From contig CANJPX010000006.1 of the NCBI GenBank assembly GCA_947476185.1, positions 1 to 64,000 on the forward strand: DNA of 64,000 bases, read 5' to 3'. The notes beneath the pieces were generated by a model, which saw only the letters and a program-made list of their open reading frames with translations, was not told where the DNA came from and did no database searches. This DNA is from Bacteroidota bacterium (GTDB lineage Bacteria > Bacteroidota > Bacteroidia > 2-12-FULL-35-15). Positions 17,180 through 25,426 of this stretch are shown here, in pieces. Position 1 is the first letter of the stretch, and each line of letters starts with the position of its first letter. Made by a program: the position numbers and the translations under genes.

Positions 17180-17849
17180 ACCTATATATAGTATTACACC
17201 ATTTACCATATTGGATTATCCTGATAAAACAGCATGTATTATTTGGTTTGCCGGTTGTAATATGAAATGCGTTTATTGTTACAATCCGGATATAGTAGGA
17301 GGTGAGGGGAAGTTGACAATTGACGATGCTTTGAAATTTTTAAGGTCACGGATCAATTTAATTGACGGTGTAGTTTTAAGTGGAGGAGAATGTACTCAAT
17401 TTGATGGCTTGGAAGATTTAGCCCGACAGATAAAACAATTAGGGATGTTGGTCAAAATTGATACAAATGGTTCTAATCCTGCTGTAATAAAATCTTTTAT
17501 TGATCGAGGACTTGTTGATTATGTTTCTTTGGATTTTAAAGCTTTGGCTGATGATTATTTTTCTATAACACAGTCTAAATTATTTACAAGATTTATTACC
17601 ACACTTGAATTATTGATCAATTCGGATGTGACTTTTGAGATCAGAACAACTGTTCATTCTGAATTAATCAGCAACTCAAAATTAACTGAAATGATCGACC
17701 TCGCATATGAAAAGGGCTATCGGGGTAATTATTATATTCAGAATTTTGTAAATGATTGTAAAACAATCGGAATGCTCGAAAATTCTTATATGAAAGTTCC
17801 TGCAATTAATTATCCGTCTTCTGATTTAAAGGTGATAAGCAGAAATTAG
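17166..17849 (+). CDS. nrdG: Anaerobic ribonucleotide reductase activating enzyme NrdG
   Basis: Radical SAM activase that generates the glycyl radical on NrdD. The cluster motif is CNMKCVYC (C-x3-C-x2-C) within FAGCNMKCVYCYNPD, followed by LSGGECTQFDG. At about 227 residues it is longer than the E. coli enzyme and is of the NrdG2/PFL-activase-like kind. ATG 17166 is preferred to the in-frame TTG at 17157. The start lies inside the end of the small glycyl-radical ORF, a 14-base overlap that suggests translational coupling. A hairpin terminator follows. Confidence 0.92.
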   Translation: MFVAKPIYSITPFTILDYPDKTACIIWFAGCNMKCVYCYNPDIVGGEGKLTIDDALKFLRSRINLIDGVVLSGGECTQFDGLEDLARQIKQLGMLVKIDTNGSNPAVIKSFIDRGLVDYVSLDFKALADDYFSITQSKLFTRFITTLELLINSDVTFEIRTTVHSELISNSKLTEMIDLAYEKGYRGNYYIQNFVNDCKTIGMLENSYMKVPAINYPSSDLKVISRN

Positions 17850-17866
17850 TGTTTAATATTTTGAAA

Positions 17867-17902
17867 AAAAGGGGGGATCAACTTTGATTGTCCCTTTTAT
17901 TT
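17867..17902 (+). terminator. Probable terminator after nrdG
   Basis: Bases 17867-17898 form a long imperfect stem: AAAAGGG pairs with CCCTTTT and ATCA pairs with TGAT, with G-T wobbles between, around a short loop. It is followed by TATTTTAATT. It ends the nrdJ-nrdD-nrdG transcript and separates it from the convergent crp gene. Confidence 0.65.
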
Positions 17903-17914
17903 TAATTAAAAAAA

Positions 17915-18625
17915 TCAGTCATCGATATTAGCCAATGAAACAAGCTTAACATGATCAAGGATTTTGATACGCTTTCCAACAAAATCAATTATTTTATCTT
18001 TTTTAAGATCAGATAACAATCTAATGGTAGTTTCTGTTGCTGTTCCAATAATATTTGCAATCTCTTCTCTTGTTAAGGTTACACTGATTGTTGTGCTGTC
18101 AGGTTCGTAACCATATGTTTCTTTGACAAAAAGAATAGCCTCGGCTAGTCTTTCTTTTACAGGTTTTTGAGCAATATTTGTTATTGTATGTTCTGCTTTT
18201 TTCAGATCATTCGAAAGCAATTTCATTAGTTGAACTGAAACAGTTTGGTTTGTATTCATAAAATGCCAGAATACTTTTTTTGGAATAAAGCATATAAGTG
18301 ATTCTTCAATTGTTTCTGCCGTGGAAGTATATCTATCTGCACTAAGAAGAGATCTGTATCCAATGATGTCACCTTGTTTTGCAAGTCTGACAATTTGCTC
18401 TCTTCCATTTTCAGCTAACTGATGTAATTTTACTTTTCCAGAATAAACAACATAAAGACCATGCGGAACAGTACCCTGACTAAAGATCATTTGTCCTTTT
18501 TTGTATGGAGAACATCCTTTAATATCCTGCAACACATCAATTTCTTTTTCTTCTAAGGTGCAGAATATCGAACCTAATCTAGCCTGGCAATCTTTACAAT
18601 CTACAATAGGGGTGTCTTTTAACAT
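17915..18625 (-). CDS. Crp/Fnr regulator with N-terminal cysteine cluster (paralogue 3)
   Basis: Regulator of 236 residues with a sensor barrel, dimer helix and winged HTH. Cys10, Cys13 and Cys22 (C-x2-C-x8-C) plus Cys112 resemble FNR ligands, but with eight rather than five residues between the second and third, so an Fe-S cluster is likely though differently tuned. The recognition helix, TATETTIRLLSDL, keeps the Glu and Arg of FNR and is very close to that of the FNR-like protein at 5.4-6.1 kb; both may bind the same operator. Its own promoter carries that operator about 150 bases upstream. It is otherwise monocistronic. Confidence 0.9.
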   Translation of the reverse strand: MLKDTPIVDCKDCQARLGSIFCTLEEKEIDVLQDIKGCSPYKKGQMIFSQGTVPHGLYVVYSGKVKLHQLAENGREQIVRLAKQGDIIGYRSLLSADRYTSTAETIEESLICFIPKKVFWHFMNTNQTVSVQLMKLLSNDLKKAEHTITNIAQKPVKERLAEAILFVKETYGYEPDSTTISVTLTREEIANIIGTATETTIRLLSDLKKDKIIDFVGKRIKILDHVKLVSLANIDD

Positions 18626-18742
18626 GATGTCGTAATTTAATTCGGAAAATTTAAGTTTCCTTATGATAGTTTCTTGTGAATCTTAATTTAAATAAGACAT
18701 CTTGTAATACCGTGTTCAAATTCTCGGTTTCATTAATCTTAA

Positions 18743-18786
18743 CAAAGTTATTGTAAAATGTCAATTTTGTTTATGATTTCTGTCAT
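18743..18786 (-). promoter_or_regulatory. Operator and promoter for crp paralogue 3
   Basis: Palindrome ATGAT TTCT GTCAT at 18773-18786, overlapping the last codons of the thioesterase gene. On the minus strand TAACTTTG (18750 to 18743), an exact TAnnTTTG, begins 36 bases from its far edge. The transcript would start near 18738 and have a leader of roughly 110 bases before the start codon at 18625. Confidence 0.78.
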
Positions 18787-19241
18787 ACGTTGCGTGCAAT
18801 TTTTCTTTTTTCAGCGTTTGCATATTCTTTTTTCTCATCTTCTGTTGTTACTGTTAATGTTGGCACTTTAGATGGTTTCCCATTTTTATCAAGTGCTACA
18901 AATGTGAAAAAGGCTGAATTTGTAATTTTATTGGTAGAATTTTTTATTTTTCGTGTTTTGACCTCTACAAATATTTCCATGGATGTGGTAAATGCCCTGG
19001 TTATTTTTGCTTTTATTGTAACGATATCCCCAATATAAATGGGGTTTTTAAAAACTACCCGGTCGATGGAGGCTGTCACCGAAATTTTTTCTGAGTGCGT
19101 GAGTGCGCAAATGGCTGATGCGGTATCCATCCAATGCATTAGTCTTCCTCCTTGTAAAATTCCTACCGGATTGGTATCGTTAGGAAATACAATTTCTGTC
19201 ATAATTATTTCCGAATCTTTTGGTGTTTTTGATTTTTTCAT
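18783..19241 (-). CDS. Acyl-CoA thioesterase, hotdog fold (YciA/BACH type)
   Basis: Cytoplasmic hydrolase of 152 residues that releases free fatty acids from acyl-CoA. The hotdog motif region reads GILQGGRLMHWMDTASAICAL, with Asn/Asp and catalytic acid in the usual positions, and ASIDRVVFKNPIYIGDIV follows. The first ATG is used. It is a single gene; its tail overlaps the operator for the downstream regulator. Substrate chain length cannot be told from sequence. Confidence 0.88.
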   Translation of the reverse strand: MKKSKTPKDSEIIMTEIVFPNDTNPVGILQGGRLMHWMDTASAICALTHSEKISVTASIDRVVFKNPIYIGDIVTIKAKITRAFTTSMEIFVEVKTRKIKNSTNKITNSAFFTFVALDKNGKPSKVPTLTVTTEDEKKEYANAEKRKIARNV

Positions 19242-19606
19242 TTTCCTCCGTTTAATTTATTTATTATCTTTAGTAATATAATGCCGAAAGCTTTGACAGG
19301 GAACTCTTTTCAATACAATTATATCTAGTTTTTTAATCATTGAATGGATTTTCTTTATGATTTACATCATAGGCTGGGTTGCGGCCACTATTTTTCTTTG
19401 TATCAGTATGCATTTCTATTTTTGGCAATGATTATATTTTTGTAAGATGATTTTTGATTTCTGAAAACGTGGTTCTGACTATAAATTGGAGAATATATTC
19501 AATATTAATTTGTTGAACTATTACAAACTATCTTTGTTTTTTGAATCATAAATGTAAGGGAATTGCAAATGTTTTTATTTTAATTTTTTTTAAGGGAAAT
19601 CATAAT
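19242..19606. other. Intergenic region between thioesterase and tauE-like gene
   Basis: About 365 bases that contain the operator at 19357-19370 and its -7 element facing right. The rest is AT-rich with no RNA gene or strong hairpin that I can see. The frame open from TTG 19541 to the tauE start adds 22 residues without a convincing signal. Confidence 0.5.
19357..19400 (+). promoter_or_regulatory. Operator and promoter for tauE-like gene
   Basis: Perfect palindrome ATGAT TTAC ATCAT at 19357-19370. TTTCTTTG (19393-19400, one mismatch to TAnnTTTG) begins 36 bases from its left edge. A transcript would start near 19405, about 200 bases before the ATG at 19607. No -7 box fits on the minus strand side. 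Confidence 0.68.
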
Positions 19607-20362
19607 ATGGCTGTCGATAATTTTATTTTAATATTTTTTGTTTTCCTGATAATTGCAACACTTTATTCCTCTGTAGGACATGCTGGAGCCTCCGGTTATT
19701 TGGCTGTAATGGCATTGTTATCATTTGCTCCTGATACCATCAAACCAACTTCACTTATTTTAAATATTATTGTCTCTTTTATTGCTTCAGTGCAATTTAT
19801 TAAAGCGAACTATTTTGATAAAAAGATCTTTTTATCTTTCATTGCAACCTCTTTGCCAATGGCATTTGTGGGAGGTTATATTTCCATTAGTCCGAAATAC
19901 TTTAAGTTAATTGCAGGTCTTTTTCTTGTAATTTCTTCCTTTTTTCTTTTATTCAAAGGCTTCATAAAACCATCCAAATCTCCGATCAAACCGATGCCTT
20001 TGGCATTTGGACTTGTCTTTGGCTCTGTGATCGGACTAGTTTCTGGGCTTATTGGTGTTGGTGGAGGTATTTTTCTTTCACCGATATTAATAATGTCCAA
20101 CTGGACCAATGTAAAAAATGCTTCAGGAATCGCTGCTTTATTCATTCTCTGTAATTCAATTTCCGGTTTATTAGGTCATGTTACTGCATTGAAACAGCTT
20201 GATCAGTCTGTTTTTTATTGGGTAATTGCTGTTACTATTGGTGGTTTTCTGGGATCTTATCTTGGAACTATAAAGTTTAATAATAAAATAATTATTGCTT
20301 GTTTATTTTTGGTACTCCTTTCTGCAGGACTAAAATTCATATTCGTGGATTTTTCAAAATAG
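19607..20362 (+). CDS. TauE/SafE family anion exporter
   Basis: Integral membrane protein of about 251 residues with seven or eight helices, member of the TauE/SafE/YfcA family that moves sulfite, sulfoacetate or related anions. Family marks are SSVGHAGASGYLAVMAL near the N-terminus and the second-repeat motif GLIGVGGGIFLSPILI. ATG 19607 is chosen over TTG 19541, since the extra residues are not typical. It stands alone behind a regulon operator, which links the export of some anion to anaerobic or nitrosative conditions. The substrate is unknown. Confidence 0.85.
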   Translation: MAVDNFILIFFVFLIIATLYSSVGHAGASGYLAVMALLSFAPDTIKPTSLILNIIVSFIASVQFIKANYFDKKIFLSFIATSLPMAFVGGYISISPKYFKLIAGLFLVISSFFLLFKGFIKPSKSPIKPMPLAFGLVFGSVIGLVSGLIGVGGGIFLSPILIMSNWTNVKNASGIAALFILCNSISGLLGHVTALKQLDQSVFYWVIAVTIGGFLGSYLGTIKFNNKIIIACLFLVLLSAGLKFIFVDFSK

Positions 20363-20720
20363 CTTCAAATGAAAAATGTTTTTTCATTTTATTTCCTACT
20401 TTCTGCTATTTTTAAAGCAATTATAATGAGTAATAATTTCAGCTCAAATTCATTTGGATGGAAAGATTTTTAAAAACTTTATAGACTTTTCTTATTTATT
20501 TATTTATTCTCTTTTGCATGCATATAGAAATGAATTTCTATAGAAAATACTCGTTATTTCTTCAGATTTATTAATCTGATTTTTACTAGAATTTATACTA
20601 GTATGCTTTTTGTGTCTTTCTGAACTTGGAATGTTGCAAAATATTGCTTTGTATTATGACACAAGTCATAGTTTTATGCGTCTTTTTTATTGAATTTAGC
20701 CTACTAAATATAGACCGTAG
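20363..20720. other. Intergenic region before the 601-residue unknown
   Basis: About 358 bases of AT-rich sequence. The last 65 bases hold a regulon operator and promoter. The first 290 bases contain no ORF, RNA gene or clear terminator that I can support. Confidence 0.5.
20656..20698 (+). promoter_or_regulatory. Operator and promoter for the 601-residue unknown
   Basis: Perfect 16-bp palindrome TATGAC ACAA GTCATA (core 20656-20669). TGAATTTA (20691-20698), two mismatches from TAnnTTTG, begins 35 bases from its left edge. The transcript would start near 20703 and have a leader of about 18 bases. Confidence 0.7.
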
Positions 20721-22526
20721 ATGAGCGACTTGCAACCACATACATTTCATATCCCAGTAATGGGTTTAGGATACACGATTGATACCCCGCTGAAAGTTGG
20801 GAAATTTGGAATTTCAAGTGTCATTTCTATTATTGAAGACCAACTTGTTGAGAAAATGAGAGAGTTTTATTCTGTAAAGGAAAATATTCCATTTACTCCG
20901 ATATTAGAAAGCGATGTAGACCACAGAGCAAAAAGGATTAAAGGATATCTTAATTTGATGGATATCTTATTGAAAAAACAAGTTCAGGAATTGAGATCAC
21001 AAGACTTTTCTGAGGGTTCTGATATTGTAAAATATTTTGAATTGTTACCAAACTCTTCCGTTCTGAAAGAACAATATAATATGATGCTTGAATCAGTTGG
21101 CGAAAAGAAAGTTCAATTACAGGATCAGTTACGTGAATACATACAGGCTGGTTCAATTGATATTAATATTATGACCAAATGTGATAGAGCAAACTATGCG
21201 TCCGATGGTTCTTTGTTGCCAATTGAATACAATGATGCATTAGCTGCATTGAGAGGTTATGCATTGAGTACTTTGTCTTCAGGTGTTGTTTTTTCAGCAG
21301 GTTTAAATCCTCGGCTATTTTCATATTGTGAAACTTTTAATGATTTTTTTCCTGACGCTTTTGGAAAAATTAAGAAAGAAATTATTTTGAAAGTGAGTGA
21401 TTTCCGCTCTGCACTTATTCAGGGTAAAATCTTTGCAAAAAAAGGATTATGGGTTTCTGAATTCAGAATAGAATCTGGATTAAACTGTGGTGGTCATGCT
21501 TTTGCGACAGAAGGTCTTTTACTTGGACCAATTTTACAGGAATTCAAGGATAAAATTGCCGAGCTACGAATTGAATTATTTGGATTGTGCAAAACGGCTT
21601 TAGAGAATAAAAATCTTCCTGTTGAAAAATTTGATCCAAATATTAAAATCACTGTTCAAGGTGGAATTGGAACCCATGAAGAAGATATGTTTTTTCAGGA
21701 ATATTATCAGGTTAGTGGTACCGGCTGGGGAAGTCCTTTTTTATTAGTTCCGGAAGCTACGAATGTGGATGAAGAAACGTTAGACAAATTGGTTCATGCT
21801 AAGAAAAGCGACTATTATCTTAGTTATGCTTCGCCATTAGGAATTCCTTTTAATAACCTTAGAATTAGTACTTCTGAAGAACAAAGAAAAGTAAGAATTT
21901 CAAAGAACAGACCTGGAAGTCCTTGTTTTAAGAAATACCTTTCGTTTAATACGGAATTCACTGAAATGCCTATCTGCTCTTCATCACGTGAGTATCAGAA
22001 TTTAAAAATAAAAGAATTACAAGGGATGGATCTTGATCCGGAAATTTTTGAGATCAAATATAACGAGGTTGTTGAAAAGGATTGTTTATGCGAAGGGTTA
22101 GGGAGCTCTGTTTTGCTGAAAAATGACATCGAGCTATCGCATAAATTGGATGCAGTTGCTATTTGTCCAGGACCAAATTTGGCTTATTTTACCGGAATTT
22201 TTTCTTTAGAGGAAATGGTGGGTCATATTTATGGCAGAAATAATATTTTAAATTCTTTAAAACGTCCGAATGTTTTCGTGAATGAATTAAAGCTTTATAT
22301 CGACTATCTTAAAAATGATATCCAAAGAAGTTTGGGAGAAATAAATGAGAAAAAGGTTAAATATTATAACTCTTTTAAAGATAATTTATTAGAAGGGATC
22401 ACTTATTACCGTGCGATGTTCACTGATATTAGTCCTAATTTCCAAGCAGCATTCAGTGAACTACGAAATGATCTGAAAATATTTGAAAATGAACTTAAAA
22501 ATATTTCTTTACCTCATTTGGTTTGA
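20721..22526 (+). CDS. Conserved unknown, possible TIM-barrel/Fe-S protein
   Basis: Soluble protein of 601 residues whose function I do not know. The N-terminus, IPVMGLGYTIDTPLKVGKFG, and the middle segment GGIGTHEEDMFF resemble nitronate-monooxygenase/GMP-reductase-type FMN barrels. Several Cys lie in conserved-looking spots: SGLNCGGHAFATEG, GSPCFKKY, MPICSSSREYQ, EKDCLCEGLGSS and AICPGPN, enough for an Fe-S cluster. The last 100 residues are helical and charged. It is monocistronic, 18 bases after a predicted transcript start at a perfect regulon operator, so it is probably made under low oxygen or NO. Flavin or cluster binding is inference. Confidence 0.7.
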   Translation: MSDLQPHTFHIPVMGLGYTIDTPLKVGKFGISSVISIIEDQLVEKMREFYSVKENIPFTPILESDVDHRAKRIKGYLNLMDILLKKQVQELRSQDFSEGSDIVKYFELLPNSSVLKEQYNMMLESVGEKKVQLQDQLREYIQAGSIDINIMTKCDRANYASDGSLLPIEYNDALAALRGYALSTLSSGVVFSAGLNPRLFSYCETFNDFFPDAFGKIKKEIILKVSDFRSALIQGKIFAKKGLWVSEFRIESGLNCGGHAFATEGLLLGPILQEFKDKIAELRIELFGLCKTALENKNLPVEKFDPNIKITVQGGIGTHEEDMFFQEYYQVSGTGWGSPFLLVPEATNVDEETLDKLVHAKKSDYYLSYASPLGIPFNNLRISTSEEQRKVRISKNRPGSPCFKKYLSFNTEFTEMPICSSSREYQNLKIKELQGMDLDPEIFEIKYNEVVEKDCLCEGLGSSVLLKNDIELSHKLDAVAICPGPNLAYFTGIFSLEEMVGHIYGRNNILNSLKRPNVFVNELKLYIDYLKNDIQRSLGEINEKKVKYYNSFKDNLLEGITYYRAMFTDISPNFQAAFSELRNDLKIFENELKNISLPHLV

Positions 22527-22560
22527 TCTATTCTTATTTTAAATTTCAATTTTACTAATT

Positions 22561-22986
22561 CTATATACTAGCAAAACCACTGGTAACATTAAAAGACATT
22601 TCCATTATACTTGTTTTTTTTAATGTGTTCAGCATTTCATTTCTGCTTTTTTGGAAGCTGTTATGTAGAGCACATGGTTTTTTATGTGAACATTGTTTTA
22701 GCCCCATGCTACATTTTTGAAAAGATTTTAATCCGTCAATTATTTCAACAATAGCAATTATTGGCTGTCTGTTTATTTGCTCATCCACATAAAATCCTCC
22801 TGTATTTCCTTTTGACGAAAATATAAGTTTATATTTTACTAGTTTCTGTAAAATTTTACTTAAAAAGGATGCTGGAATTTTTAGTTCAGCGGCAATTGTT
22901 TTGATGCTAATTTTATTGTCTTCAGTCGAATTGATCGACAGATATAAGACAGCTCTTATTGCGTATTCGCACGATTTTGATAACAT
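22561..22986 (-). CDS. Rrf2-family Fe-S regulator
   Basis: Winged-helix regulator of 141 residues (MLSKSCEYAIRAVLYLS is the family opening). Cys92, Cys99, Cys105 and His108 match the cluster ligands of IscR (three Cys and one His) in place and nearly in spacing, C-x6-C-x5-C-x2-H. It probably senses NO or cluster status, like NsrR or IscR. It is the last gene of the ric operon, one base after the stop of the MIP18-like gene, so it may feed back on that operon or on others. Confidence 0.88.
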   Translation of the reverse strand: MLSKSCEYAIRAVLYLSINSTEDNKISIKTIAAELKIPASFLSKILQKLVKYKLIFSSKGNTGGFYVDEQINRQPIIAIVEIIDGLKSFQKCSMGLKQCSHKKPCALHNSFQKSRNEMLNTLKKTSIMEMSFNVTSGFASI

Positions 22987-22987
22987 G

Positions 22988-23311
22988 TTAATCCATATTT
23001 AAGGTTTTTCGGCCTGATGGTGTAATAAATGTTGAATTCCACTTAGGTTCCCAAACAAGATTTACTTTTTGCTTTGTTTCCGGGTAATTTTCTTTTATTA
23101 CATTTTTGACATCTTCTAAAATCACATCGCCCATTGGACATCCTTCACTTGAAAGTGTAAGGTTAACTACAATTCCATTTTCAACTGTAAATGAAATGTC
23201 GTAAACTAAACCCATGTCTATTATATTAATAGCCAATTCAGGGTCGATAACCTCCTTCAATAAATTGAAGATGTTTAGTTCTATTTTATTTTCTTCAGAT
23301 ATTAATTCCAT
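22988..23311 (-). CDS. MIP18/DUF59 (SufT/PaaD-like) Fe-S assembly protein
   Basis: Small protein of 107 residues of the metal-sulfur cluster assembly family. The core signature is VIDPELAINIIDMGLVYDI, and the reactive Cys is in SSEGCPMGDVI. It lacks extra domains. Placed between a haem-copper-like membrane protein and an Fe-S Rrf2 regulator, downstream of ric, it most likely helps rebuild clusters damaged by NO. Confidence 0.85.
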   Translation of the reverse strand: MELISEENKIELNIFNLLKEVIDPELAINIIDMGLVYDISFTVENGIVVNLTLSSEGCPMGDVILEDVKNVIKENYPETKQKVNLVWEPKWNSTFITPSGRKTLNMD

Positions 23312-23313
23312 CT

Positions 23314-24567
23314 TTATTTTGTTAAAATAATTTTAAAAACATTGAAATTGTAGAGTAAAGCACATAAAAAAAGTAAAGCTCCTCCAATATACAATAAGAA
23401 CATAATGGAGGAGAGGATGCCGGCAATAAAAAATGTATAGGACATTAAATATAGAGGCAGTTGAAATTTTAAAATAGTTTCTGAATAAAGATCTTTTGGA
23501 AGTTTCTTTCTTTCCTTAGAATCTTTGTAAATATTGAGCCAGATAATAAAAGGTAAAGTTTTAAAGGTTTGGCCTAATATTAACATTGTAATAAATCCTA
23601 ATAAAAAGCTGAACCCAGTTGCATTTACGATCTTTTGTTTTATTTCTTTGTCTTCAACAAAATTGGCTGTTATATATAAAAAAATTGAAATGATCAGGAT
23701 AATAAATGAAATAATACTTTTTTTCATTGGTATATCTAGTTTTTTTCTTACCCTGTTTTTATAGACATTTTTAATGAAGATTAGGAATAAACCTATGCCC
23801 ACTATTATTGGAAGTATATAAAATATTATTCTTTTAGTTTCATTAAAGAAATAACCGTCAACTAATATAAGTATAAGCCCGGTGTTTATGAGGTAGTAGC
23901 TATATTTTAAAAGTTCAACTTTATTGTTCTCTGATAATAAAAACATCGGCAATAATTTTGAGGCGATACCAATGATCAACAATATGAACCATCCTAGAAT
24001 TCCAATATGAGCATGTATTGTTAAGTAATTTAGATGATCAACGGAAAAGAAATTGTATTCAAAATTATATGCCATCAGCATCCCGATTATTCCCGTTACA
24101 GTGAGCCACAATACCGCAGTTATTATAAAATTAAATTCTGTTGAACTCGTTTTCTTGTCAGCAGTTTTATAAATGTTTAATAAAAAAAGTAGTATTCCTA
24201 TTAATAATATTGATGTCGCAATTTGAATTACTTTTTCAACAGAAAGAGTCCAAAAAGAATAAGATAAAATAATCAGTCCTGTAACCATTAAAATATAAGT
24301 TATTGCTGCAAGTTTATTACTATATAGTTTGTTGTTTGTTATGGTCGGTAATAATTGATATAAGGCTCCCATTATTATTAGTGTGGCCCAGCCGATTGTA
24401 ATAATATGTGTTATGGTTAATAATTTCGGATTAAAGTGGTGTTCGGAAAAGGCATTCAGCGACAAGCAGATCATAATACTTGCAATTAAAAACGAAATAG
24501 CTCCGGTTGCATAATGTATAGTGATAATTGAATATGTTGATTTACTATTTACATTGGTATTCAACAT
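23314..24567 (-). CDS. Haem-copper-oxidase-like 12-helix membrane protein
   Basis: Very hydrophobic protein of 417 residues with about 12 membrane helices. HIITIGWATLIIMGALYQLLP and IHAHIGILGWFILLIIGIASKLLP are the type of His-x(4-5)-GW helix found in haem-copper oxidases and in NnrS-like proteins, but a full set of haem-copper ligands is not present. It overlaps the DUF2249 gene by one base and is in the ric operon. I propose an NO-linked haem protein of unknown activity; annotation as a cytochrome oxidase subunit would be unsafe. Confidence 0.65.
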   Translation of the reverse strand: MLNTNVNSKSTYSIITIHYATGAISFLIASIMICLSLNAFSEHHFNPKLLTITHIITIGWATLIIMGALYQLLPTITNNKLYSNKLAAITYILMVTGLIILSYSFWTLSVEKVIQIATSILLIGILLFLLNIYKTADKKTSSTEFNFIITAVLWLTVTGIIGMLMAYNFEYNFFSVDHLNYLTIHAHIGILGWFILLIIGIASKLLPMFLLSENNKVELLKYSYYLINTGLILILVDGYFFNETKRIIFYILPIIVGIGLFLIFIKNVYKNRVRKKLDIPMKKSIISFIILIISIFLYITANFVEDKEIKQKIVNATGFSFLLGFITMLILGQTFKTLPFIIWLNIYKDSKERKKLPKDLYSETILKFQLPLYLMSYTFFIAGILSSIMFLLYIGGALLFLCALLYNFNVFKIILTK

Positions 24568-25397
24568 TATTTTCTGAAAATTATTAATTTGACATTTTCA
24601 TCATCTATGATTTTTGTTTCCCATGAAAAATTATTTTCTTGAAGTTCCGGAAATAAAAATTGCGGGATTTTCTTATGATGAACCAATAGAGCATTGTCTT
24701 CTTTTAATGTTTCAAGTTTTTTTAAAATGGAAACCATTGGAGCGGGCATTTCCATTGTTCGCACATCTATTTGTTCGGTTCTTCCCTTGTACGCTTCCAA
24801 CACATTTTCAAATGATCCACATTTTTCAGTTTGAATAATTTCTGAACTTAAATAATTCTGTTTTTCAGTAGTGTTTTTAAAATAGGTCAATACTAAACCC
24901 GATTCTTCTTTTCTTGTATAATAAGTATATCCCTTCTTTTGCAGGATATGTATCAAAGGGCTTGGCTCAAATGTATTTATTATTTTTAGAATTTTTTCAG
25001 TGGGCAAGATCTTCAATTTTTCCATGATTAGGTTGAACGGGTCCCCCCCCCTTGAGATGCTTTCTCGTACATCCAACTCGACAATGTTTTTCAGGTCTAG
25101 ATATGAAATAGATGGTGTCATTCCTTTATTTTTTTCTTCCATGGTAGTATCGTTTTTTTTGTATTCAATTTCAAATCCAATTTCTTTCAGTTTATCAAAA
25201 ATTATTTTTATTTCTACATTACCTATCTTTGCGGCATCTTCAAGTGTAACCCTGCTTGCTAATATCTTTCTTAAAAATGGATTTTTAAGCTTCGTAAAAT
25301 GGGCGTTAATGGAGGCTAACGCATCAATAGATTTGTTATTTTGTTTTATTATTTCTGAAACTTTTGTTTTTGAATTGATCATTAGTATTGTTTCCAT
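24567..25397 (-). CDS. DUF1858/DUF2249 domain protein
   Basis: Soluble protein of 276 residues: an N-terminal DUF1858 helical domain (about 6-75) followed by two DUF2249 domains (about 100-170 and 195-276). The second reads QIDVRTMEMPAPMVSIL, the TusA-like pattern. Such proteins go with hemerythrin, Ric and nitrite or NO enzymes; no biochemical role is established to my knowledge. Codons for SRGGDPF contain a nine-G run (25043-25051 on the minus strand), a likely slippage point. The start codon directly follows a terminator hairpin; a second ATG (Met6) is an alternative start. Confidence 0.82.
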   Translation of the reverse strand: METILMINSKTKVSEIIKQNNKSIDALASINAHFTKLKNPFLRKILASRVTLEDAAKIGNVEIKIIFDKLKEIGFEIEYKKNDTTMEEKNKGMTPSISYLDLKNIVELDVRESISRGGDPFNLIMEKLKILPTEKILKIINTFEPSPLIHILQKKGYTYYTRKEESGLVLTYFKNTTEKQNYLSSEIIQTEKCGSFENVLEAYKGRTEQIDVRTMEMPAPMVSILKKLETLKEDNALLVHHKKIPQFLFPELQENNFSWETKIIDDENVKLIIFRK

Positions 25398-25400
25398 TTA

Positions 25401-25426
25401 AAAACAGCCCAATGAAGGGCTGTTTT
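25401..25426 (-). terminator. Terminator or attenuator between ric and the DUF2249 gene
   Basis: Perfect 10-bp stem (25401-25410 with 25417-25426, AAAACAGCCC/GGGCTGTTTT) and a 6-base loop. Read on the minus strand it is followed by TTTTTAAATGG, so the terminal T run touches the start codon of the next gene at 25397. It would end ric transcripts and leave limited read-through. Confidence 0.8.

Noticed and set aside
17867..17898. ATCAA...TTGAT arrangement resembling an inverted FNR box
   Set aside because: The half-sites are in stem-loop order with a two-base gap, followed by a T-rich tail; it is a terminator.
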